This document shows positions 7,481 through 12,821 of a stretch of 12,821 nt of DNA, piece by piece. Origin of the DNA: Rhodobacterales bacterium (GTDB lineage: Bacteria; Pseudomonadota; Alphaproteobacteria; Rhodobacterales; Rhodobacteraceae); contig JAAFIJ010000045.1 of assembly GCA_013298675.1 (NCBI GenBank), forward strand, positions 1-12,821, in the 5' to 3' direction. The notes under the pieces were generated by a model. It did no database searches. It saw only the letters and a list, made by a program, of their open reading frames with translations, and was not told the DNA's origin. Position 1 is the first letter of the stretch, and each line of letters opens with the position of its first letter. A program made the position numbers and the translations under genes.

Positions 7481-8952
7481 CGACTCGTCTTGCCAATCGC
7501 GATCTGTGGCTGCTGGGTCTGACCTGCGCCTTGGCACTGGTGCTGCGCCTGTGGCAGCTGAACGCCAGCCTGTGGTATGACGAAGTGCTAACCCTGACTG
7601 ATTTCGTACGCTTGCCGCTGAAAAGCATTGTGACCACCTATAGCTCGCTGAACAACCACGTGTTCTTTTCGTTGCAAGCTCATGTGTCGACCGCGATCTT
7701 TGGCGAAAGCGCCTGGGCCCTGCGCTTGCCTGCGGTCATCTTGGGCGTGGCGACAGTGCCCGTTCTATTCGCGCTGGTGCGTCAGATCGGCGCGCCTGTG
7801 GTTTGGGCACATGTCACAGCGGTGTTGCTTGCGGCCAACTATCACCACATCTGGTTTTCGCAAAACGCACGCGGGTATTCCGGGCTGATCTTTTGGTGCC
7901 TTCTCGCCACCATCGCCTTTGTAGCCGGCGGACAGCGCCGTGCCGTGGCCCCGTGGGTCTGGTTTTCGTTGGCCTCTGCGGCAGCCCTATACACCCACCT
8001 GTCTGCCGCGTTTTACATAGCCTCGCTTGGTGTGATTTATCTGTTGCTTTGGCCTGTTGCGCGCCGCGCGCCCAGCACGCAAACGATCGGCTATGGCTCG
8101 GCCCTGCCGCTGATCTGCGTGCCCCTCACCATCGCGATTATCGCAGCCCTTTACGCACCCATGGTGCCGCAAATGATCACGGCCTTTTCTGCCGTCGCAG
8201 CCCCGACAACAGAGATCGCAACCGAAGCCGTGCCAGTTTGGCGCAACCCATTGTGGACATTGACAGAAGTCCTGCGCTCTGCGCCGCTTCCGTTGCCGGT
8301 GACCCTGCTGATCACCCCAGTGTTGCTGGCGATCCTGGCCATGGGTTTCGCGGCCATCTGGCGCCTGAATCGCGCCGTGGCTCTTGCGCTGCCTGTGTCG
8401 ATTGCTTTGACCATGTTGGCTTTGGTTGCGGGCGGCATGCGCCTGTGGCCGCGCTATTTCCTGATTGATCTGCCGTTTATGCTGCTGCTTGCCACGGCAG
8501 GCACCGCTGCCCTTGCCGGATTTATCGGCAAGCGCTTTGGTGGCGCAAACGCCCTGAAAGCCACTGGCTGGGCGCTTGGCATCGCGGCGTCACTTTTGTG
8601 GGCCAGCCGCAACTATGTCTCGCCAAAACAGGATTTTCTGGGCGCTGTCGCTATGGTCAACGCCCAAGCCCAACCCGGCGATATCCGCGCCAGCTTTGGC
8701 CTTGCGGCGCGACCCCTGTCTACCTATTTCGCGCCTGACTGGACTGTGATATCCTCGGTCACAGATCTTGATTTAGCGCTTGCCTCTGGACACCCGGTTT
8801 GGGTGGTCTATGCGTTTAAGGACCACAGCCGGGGAACCTACCCTGACCTTATGGCGCGCATGGACGAAAGCTTTGTCGAGGTAGCGTCCCTGCCCGGAAC
8901 CTTGGGTGGCGGCTATGTACAAGTGCTGCGATCAAACTTTGTGAACGATTGA
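7477..8952 (+). CDS. Family 39-like (GT-C) multi-pass membrane glycosyltransferase
   Basis: A 491-aa integral membrane protein with roughly ten or more hydrophobic segments spread from residue 11 to about 380, and a C-terminal soluble tail. The first loop carries LWYDE (32-36), with the acidic pair typical of GT-C enzymes such as PMT and ArnT. NNHVFFSL (59-66) and WFSQNARGYS (126-135) match conserved loop motifs of the family. Such enzymes take a sugar from a polyprenyl-phosphate donor and act on the periplasmic side, which pairs well with the family 2 enzyme at the left edge. The start at 7477 is preferred because ATGA overlaps the previous stop; an in-frame ATG at 7456 would add seven residues. 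This is the last gene of the overlapping series, and a 187-bp gap follows. Confidence 0.85.
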   Translation: MTTRLANRDLWLLGLTCALALVLRLWQLNASLWYDEVLTLTDFVRLPLKSIVTTYSSLNNHVFFSLQAHVSTAIFGESAWALRLPAVILGVATVPVLFALVRQIGAPVVWAHVTAVLLAANYHHIWFSQNARGYSGLIFWCLLATIAFVAGGQRRAVAPWVWFSLASAAALYTHLSAAFYIASLGVIYLLLWPVARRAPSTQTIGYGSALPLICVPLTIAIIAALYAPMVPQMITAFSAVAAPTTEIATEAVPVWRNPLWTLTEVLRSAPLPLPVTLLITPVLLAILAMGFAAIWRLNRAVALALPVSIALTMLALVAGGMRLWPRYFLIDLPFMLLLATAGTAALAGFIGKRFGGANALKATGWALGIAASLLWASRNYVSPKQDFLGAVAMVNAQAQPGDIRASFGLAARPLSTYFAPDWTVISSVTDLDLALASGHPVWVVYAFKDHSRGTYPDLMARMDESFVEVASLPGTLGGGYVQVLRSNFVND

Positions 8953-9139
8953 TGCCCCAATATGAGCTGCGACATGAGTTTGTTGCGAATATGGCCTTAA
9001 AATGCCACGTTTATTGACTAAATATCAAAAATTCCGCACCCTCTTTTGCGTGCGATGCCGTGTTTTTACAAGTAAATACCCCTTTTTGACGACTGCCTGT
9101 TTCGCCTTCTTCGACCCTCATTAAAACGGAACTTTCACA
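8953..9139 (+). other. Intergenic gap separating two gene sets
   Basis: This 187-bp stretch is visibly richer in A and T than the genes on either side. It contains TTGACT (9014-9019), TTTACA (9065-9070) and TTGACG (9086-9091), any of which could be a -35 element. I see no convincing -10 at the right spacing for any of them. A 5-bp inverted repeat (9035-9039 with 9050-9054) is not followed by a T-run. A promoter for the dioxygenase-Rieske gene probably lies here, but I cannot place it. Confidence 0.4.
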
Positions 9140-10552
9140 ATGACCCTGCAAGACCCCAAGCCCGCGAAAGCACCTGCCCAGGTCGTCGATGTGACGGCAA
9201 TAACCAAAGAGGCGCGCCACTATCTGCTGGATGAGCACGCGTTGAAATCCGAGCTGATGGCCAAGATCGACAAAGCCTTTCATGAGGGTATTGAAAAGTT
9301 TTCCGGGCCCGAAATTCGCCGTTTGGTCGAGCGCGATGGTCTCAGGAACATCCATCTGCATTTCCCGGTCGAAAAGGTCCGCCTGTTGGAGCACTACCTG
9401 CTCGAAGTTCTGGCAGATGATCTGTATTATTGGTCCTACCGCGTCGGCCGCGATACTTTGGGCATCCAGAACGAATTTTACATCGATCACCTGATCGTCA
9501 TGCGCATTCACTATCCGCACCTTGTCGCCCGCAAAGCCAAGGCCGAAGCGATCTTGGCCCCGCCCTATCCGACCCGTGAACGCATGCGTTTGGGTATGGC
9601 CGCGCTGCGGAACCCCAAGATGCTGGGCTATGCCGTCAGTCGCGCTGTGGCCAAAAAGCTTGAGGCGCGGCGTGCGAAAAAGTCCCACGCTTATGACGCC
9701 AAGGCAACGCATGGCAACATCGCGATCCCGGCACGCGCACACGGTGCGCATGTGGATACGTGGTACGGACATTCCTATGACGGCATAAATTTGTGGCTGT
9801 CGATTGACGGAGTGGATGAGGGAAATACTGTGATCCTTTACCCCGGCATGTTTGGCCAGGAGGTAAAGTTTGATCCGGTTTCGATGTATCTGGCCGAAGG
9901 ACAGGCGACCACCCGGCCGCTGAAATACGCGATGGACCCGGGGCAGCTTTTGGTGCTGAACCCAGAGATGTTGCATGGCACGCAGGTGAATATCTCGGAT
10001 CAGACCCGCGTGGCGCTGACCACCCGGATCAACCCCCACAAACCCCGCTTTGCCAAAGAGGCGCCATTCCACTTTGAGTATTGGTACTCCTCCACTGATC
10101 TGGAGAAAAAGCGTTGGGGCCGGATGAGCGTATTCCCTCACAAGGAATACCTCGGTCAGCCGTCATGGACCAAAGGTCAGCCCTACAAGCATGAAAACAT
10201 GATCAGCCGCCAGATTGACGCCAAACTTGAACTAGGCGGCGCTGCGGTGGATGTCGGTGCGATTGATGAAATGCGGCCCGGGTTGCGTCTGTCGGTCGAT
10301 CTGCAAAACGCCAAGGCGATGATCTGGAACACCAAAGACGGGCTAAAGGCCTATTCGCGCAAGTGCCCACATATGGGGATTGATCTGGTCGACGGGTTCC
10401 AGGACGGCAAAGAGGCATTCTGCCCCGGCCATGGCATGCCTTTTGACATCGCTACCGGCAAATCCCCTTGTGAAGCATTCAAACTGCGCCAATACACCGC
10501 CTATGAGGAAAACGGCCGCGTCATGCTGATGCACCCAAAGTCGGCGGAATAG
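9140..10552 (+). CDS. 2-oxoglutarate/Fe(II) dioxygenase (PhyH-like) fused to a C-terminal Rieske [2Fe-2S] domain
   Basis: A 470-aa soluble two-domain redox protein. Residues about 110-300 look like a phytanoyl-CoA dioxygenase-type double-stranded beta-helix. H204-V-D206 and H279 form the facial triad for Fe(II), and R290, 11 residues after H279, is positioned to bind the 2-oxoglutarate carboxylate. WLSIDGVDEGNTVILYPG (219-236) is the usual core strand between them. Residues about 378-466 form a Rieske domain with C409-P-H411, a 16-residue gap and C428-P-G-H431, then FDIATG (435-440). No ring-hydroxylating oxygenase catalytic domain follows. The N-terminal 110 residues and the 300-375 linker are unassigned. 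It probably hydroxylates a sugar, lipid or glycan precursor, with the Rieske cluster passing electrons to or protecting the iron site; this is inference. The weak ribosome site CGGA (9127-9130) precedes the ATG. The next gene starts 22 bases after the stop. Confidence 0.82.
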   Translation: MTLQDPKPAKAPAQVVDVTAITKEARHYLLDEHALKSELMAKIDKAFHEGIEKFSGPEIRRLVERDGLRNIHLHFPVEKVRLLEHYLLEVLADDLYYWSYRVGRDTLGIQNEFYIDHLIVMRIHYPHLVARKAKAEAILAPPYPTRERMRLGMAALRNPKMLGYAVSRAVAKKLEARRAKKSHAYDAKATHGNIAIPARAHGAHVDTWYGHSYDGINLWLSIDGVDEGNTVILYPGMFGQEVKFDPVSMYLAEGQATTRPLKYAMDPGQLLVLNPEMLHGTQVNISDQTRVALTTRINPHKPRFAKEAPFHFEYWYSSTDLEKKRWGRMSVFPHKEYLGQPSWTKGQPYKHENMISRQIDAKLELGGAAVDVGAIDEMRPGLRLSVDLQNAKAMIWNTKDGLKAYSRKCPHMGIDLVDGFQDGKEAFCPGHGMPFDIATGKSPCEAFKLRQYTAYEENGRVMLMHPKSAE

Positions 10553-10574
10553 CGGATCAAGGGGCGGCAGGCGG

Positions 10575-11888
10575 ATGTCTGACCTATCGATTTCTGCGCC
10601 AGCTTTGCCGGCCCTTACACCACTGCGGTTTGCATTGGTCACCACGTTCTATCCGCCCTTCAGCTTTGGCGGCGATGGGATTTATGTGCAAAGTCTGGCC
10701 CGCGCGCTTGTGGCGCGCGGCCATCATGTTGAGGTGATCCACGACACCAACGGCTACCGAAGCATGACCGGCACCGACCCCGAACTGCCTGTGGTGCCCA
10801 ATCCTGCCGATGACGGCATCATTGTGCATCGCCTGCGCAGCAAACACCCCCTGCTTGCCGCCCTTCAGGTGCAACAGTTTGGCAAACCCGGCGTTCACCG
10901 GGCCGAGATCGCCGAATTGCTGGGTGACCGTTTTGACGTCATCCACACGCACAACATTTCTCTGATCGGTGGTCCCGGCATATGGGAGCTGGGGTCGGCG
11001 GTAAAATTGCATACCGCGCACGAACATTGGATGGTCTGCGCCTCACATATCCTTTGGCGCGACAACCGCGAGGTTTGCGACGAACGCCACTGCCTGCGCT
11101 GCGTCCTGAACCACAAACGCCCACCGCAACTTTGGCGCGCTACGGGGCTGCTGGAGCGCGCGGCGAAAAACGTCGACGCGTTCCTGATGCTAAGCGAATC
11201 GTCTGCCGACAATCACCGCCGTTTTGGCTTTACCCCGCCGATGACTGTGGTGCCGTCCTTTCTGCCAAACGCCCCGCCACTTGCCGAGACGGCCAAGGCC
11301 ACCGTCCGCTCCCGCCCCTACTTCCTCTTTGTGGGTCGGCTGGAAGTGATCAAGGGCCTGCAAGACGTCATCCCGCAGTTCTCCGCCGACCTTGACGCCG
11401 ACCTGTTGATCGCGGGCACCGGGGATTATGAACCCGAACTGCGCCGCTTGGCCCAAGGTCGCGCCAATGTTCATTTCCTTGGCCGCCTTGGCATGGACGA
11501 ACTGCGCGTGCTGTACCGTGATGCACGCGCTGTCCTGACGCCGTCGCGTTGCTTTGAAGTGTTCCCGCTGGTCGTTTTGGAAGCTTTCCGCGAGTCCACG
11601 CCCATCATTGCGCGCGATTTGGGCCCCTATCCCGAGATCATCCGCGAATCTGGTGGCGGCTTATTGTTTAGCGACGATCAAACCCTGCGAGCGGCCCTAG
11701 ACCGGATGATCAGCGACTCGGCGCAAGCCACCAAAATGGGCGCGGACGCTTTTGAAACCTATCAACGGACATGGACCGAAGACATGGCGCTTACCGCCTA
11801 TTTTCAGGCGATTCGGGCCGCAGCCCTTGCAGCAGACCGCCTGAAAACGGCGCAAACCTGTGGATTGTGGATCGATGCGATACAATGA
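10575..11888 (+). CDS. Family 4 glycosyltransferase (GT-B fold)
   Basis: A 437-aa retaining glycosyltransferase expected to add a sugar from a nucleotide donor to a lipid-linked glycan in the cytoplasm. The N-terminal domain begins ALVTTFYPPFSFGGDGIYV (20-38), the usual opening with a glycine-rich acceptor loop, and has DVIHTHN (121-127). The C-terminal domain begins at FLFVGRLEVIKG (250-261). It contains LIAGTGDYEPEL (278-289), FLGRL (301-305) and the E-x7-E motif (E328 and E336) that contacts the donor sugar. Between the lobes sits a Cys group, C155 with C168-x4-C173-x2-C176, possibly a metal-binding or disulfide element. AAGGGG at 10559-10564 may act as the ribosome site, 10 bases before the ATG. 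The gene is probably co-transcribed with the dioxygenase-Rieske gene. The sugar is unknown. Confidence 0.9.
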   Translation: MSDLSISAPALPALTPLRFALVTTFYPPFSFGGDGIYVQSLARALVARGHHVEVIHDTNGYRSMTGTDPELPVVPNPADDGIIVHRLRSKHPLLAALQVQQFGKPGVHRAEIAELLGDRFDVIHTHNISLIGGPGIWELGSAVKLHTAHEHWMVCASHILWRDNREVCDERHCLRCVLNHKRPPQLWRATGLLERAAKNVDAFLMLSESSADNHRRFGFTPPMTVVPSFLPNAPPLAETAKATVRSRPYFLFVGRLEVIKGLQDVIPQFSADLDADLLIAGTGDYEPELRRLAQGRANVHFLGRLGMDELRVLYRDARAVLTPSRCFEVFPLVVLEAFRESTPIIARDLGPYPEIIRESGGGLLFSDDQTLRAALDRMISDSAQATKMGADAFETYQRTWTEDMALTAYFQAIRAAALAADRLKTAQTCGLWIDAIQ

Positions 11889-11952
11889 CCCCAGCCCCGT
11901 GGGATTTGACCTTCGAAGAACCGATCCTGTTCATCAGTTTGGCGAATAGGTT

Positions 11953-11980
11953 TTGGAATCGGACGCAAAAGTGTTAGGGT
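11953..11980 (+). promoter_or_regulatory. Candidate sigma-70 promoter for the right-edge FAD gene
   Basis: TTGGAA (11953-11958) and TAGGGT (11975-11980) are separated by 16 bases, close to the pattern of housekeeping promoters in alphaproteobacteria. It lies 65 bases past the previous stop and 124 bases before the GTG start at 12105, implying an untranslated leader of roughly 115-120 bases. No experimental start site is available. Confidence 0.4.
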
Positions 11981-12036
11981 CGTCTTAATTGTTCCACCTT
12001 TTTTTGGTACCACCGGTTTTAGCGGCGTCGGTTAAG

Positions 12037-12049
12037 AAGAGATTCTCTT
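12037..12049 (+). promoter_or_regulatory. Small hairpin in the leader of the right-edge gene
   Basis: AAGAG (12037-12041) and CTCTT (12045-12049) form a perfect 5-bp inverted repeat with a 3-base loop. GTACC (12007-12011) could pair with GGTAC (12053-12057) around it. T7 runs flank the region at 11999-12005 and 12066-12072. It may be a leader structure or an operator half-site pair; it is too weak and AT-rich to call a terminator. Confidence 0.25.
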
Positions 12050-12095
12050 TCCGGTACGAGTGAACTTTTTTTCATTGCTTTCAATCGAATTCGGC

Positions 12096-12100
12096 GAGGT
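12096..12100 (+). promoter_or_regulatory. Ribosome binding site deciding a GTG start
   Basis: GAGGT lies four bases upstream of the GTG at 12105. It fixes that codon as the most likely start of the right-edge FAD gene, in preference to the in-frame GTG at 12111. Confidence 0.65.
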
Positions 12101-12104
12101 AATT

Positions 12105-12821
12105 GTGAACGTGGTCAGCATCGACAAGAAATCCCCGGTGGTCATTATCGGCGGTGGCCCCGCTGGACTGACGGCGGCCTACGAACTGCAGAAAAACAGC
12201 AACCTGCATGTTCCGCTGGTCTTTGAAGGCTCGGACATGGTTGGCGGCATTGCCCGCACCGAAACACATAACGGCTACCGTTTTGACATCGGCGGCCACC
12301 GCTTTTTCACAAAAGTCCCCGAAGTAGAGGCGATGTGGCAAGAAGTGTTGAGGGATGACTTCATCACCGTCCCGCGTCTGAGCCGCATTTATTACCGTGG
12401 CAAATTCTTTGACTATCCGCTCAAGCTTTTCAACGCGCTGGTCAATATCGGTGCGTATGAAAGCATGCGAATCATGCTTAGCTATTTCAAATGGCAGGTC
12501 CGCCCCAGTCAGAAAGAAGTGAACTTTGAAGAGTGGGTGATCAACCGCTTTGGTGGCCGTCTCTATATGCACTTCTTCCGCAGCTATACCGAAAAGGTCT
12601 GGGGCATTCCGCCGACAGAAATTCGCGCCGATTGGGCGGCACAGCGCATCAAAAGCCTGTCGTTGTTCAAGGTTGTTTGGAACTCGCTGACCGGCGCCAA
12701 TGATACCTCGTCTTTGATCGAAGAGTTTCAGTACCCGCGTCTTGGTCCGGGGATGATGTGGGAAAAGACCCGCGATATGGTGCGCGAAAAAGGTGGCACG
12801 GTTCAGATGCGCTCTGAAGTC
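12105..12821 (+). CDS. FAD-dependent oxidoreductase, UDP-galactopyranose mutase-like (3'-partial, cut by window edge)
   Basis: The first 239 residues of a flavoprotein whose frame runs open to the last base. The protein starts MNVVSIDKKSPVVIIGGGPAG, with the FAD Rossmann motif GGGPAG at 16-21, E41 ending strand 2, and MVGGIART (45-52). FDIGGHRFFTK (60-70) and FRSYTEKVWGIPP (158-170) correspond closely to the HIFHT and YTEKQWG signatures of UDP-galactopyranose mutase. The protein is distinct from canonical Glf, and databases may label it a generic NAD(P)/FAD-dependent oxidoreductase. It is related to, but clearly diverged from, the flavoprotein at 1922-3367. It begins its own transcription unit, with a candidate promoter at 11953-11980, so it need not be regulated with the upstream genes. 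Its substrate is probably a sugar or sugar nucleotide, inferred from family resemblance and neighbours. Confidence 0.85.
   Translation, partial: MNVVSIDKKSPVVIIGGGPAGLTAAYELQKNSNLHVPLVFEGSDMVGGIARTETHNGYRFDIGGHRFFTKVPEVEAMWQEVLRDDFITVPRLSRIYYRGKFFDYPLKLFNALVNIGAYESMRIMLSYFKWQVRPSQKEVNFEEWVINRFGGRLYMHFFRSYTEKVWGIPPTEIRADWAAQRIKSLSLFKVVWNSLTGANDTSSLIEEFQYPRLGPGMMWEKTRDMVREKGGTVQMRSEV

Noticed and set aside
7803..8468. Out-of-frame + strand open frame (221 codons) inside the GT-C gene
   Set aside because: Cys/Arg/His-rich translation typical of a shifted frame, wholly inside a gene with conserved motifs.
9014..9019. TTGACT as a -35 element
   Set aside because: At 16-18 bases downstream the sequence is C-rich with no -10-like hexamer.
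9035..9054. CGCAC/GTGCG inverted repeat in the 187-bp gap
   Set aside because: A five-base stem with a 10-base loop and only a scattered T-rich stretch after it; too weak for a terminator.
9011..10141. Long minus-strand open frame (376 codons) opposite the dioxygenase-Rieske gene
   Set aside because: It lies opposite a gene with clear catalytic motifs, and its translation shows no recognisable domain. It is a GC-driven shadow frame.
11890..11903. CCCA/TGGG inverted repeat just after the family 4 glycosyltransferase stop
   Set aside because: Only 4 bp of stem and no T-run after it, so not a credible intrinsic terminator.
12081..12572. Minus-strand open frame (163 codons) at the right edge
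   Set aside because: The opposite strand encodes an FAD-binding protein with intact signatures through the window end.

Overview
The window is a dense, single-strand block of cell-surface glycan genes from a GC-rich bacterium. Codon choice, the extensive ATGA/GTGA gene overlaps and the protein families point to an alphaproteobacterium, most likely a marine Rhodobacterales (Roseobacter-type) organism. That placement is inference from style and recall, not from a marker gene. All eleven genes lie on the + strand. There are no RNA genes, insertion sequences, CRISPR arrays or long repeats, and no gap between genes exceeds 300 bases.

Region 1 (left edge to 8952) reads as one operon of eight genes that touch or overlap. 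In order they are: a membrane-anchored family 2 glycosyltransferase of the polyprenyl-phosphate-sugar synthase type, a UPF0104/YbhN-type multi-pass membrane protein, a UDP-galactopyranose-mutase-like FAD oxidoreductase, a NodB-type deacetylase, a GMC-family flavin oxidoreductase, a SAM methyltransferase, a polysaccharide pyruvyl transferase-like protein, and a family 39-like multi-pass glycosyltransferase. Region 2 (9140-11888) follows a 187-bp AT-richer gap. It holds a protein joining a 2-oxoglutarate/Fe(II) dioxygenase domain to a C-terminal Rieske [2Fe-2S] domain, then a family 4 glycosyltransferase. Region 3 follows a 216-bp gap with a plausible sigma-70 promoter and a small hairpin. It begins a second UGM-like FAD oxidoreductase, cut off in frame by the right edge.

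Taken together, the genes suggest a lipid-linked glycan or glycolipid route. A family 2 enzyme would charge a polyprenyl phosphate, a NodB enzyme would deacylate the carrier-linked sugar, a membrane protein may help it cross the membrane, and a GT-C enzyme would transfer it outside. This resembles the Arn lipid A-modification pathway in logic. Around this core sits an unusually oxidative set of tailoring enzymes: two UGM-like flavoproteins, one GMC oxidoreductase and one dioxygenase-Rieske fusion, plus a methyltransferase and a pyruvyl transferase-like protein. The best candidate for something undescribed is the dioxygenase-Rieske fusion. Its mononuclear iron site and its [2Fe-2S] site both appear intact, although 2-oxoglutarate oxygenases normally need no Rieske electron donor.
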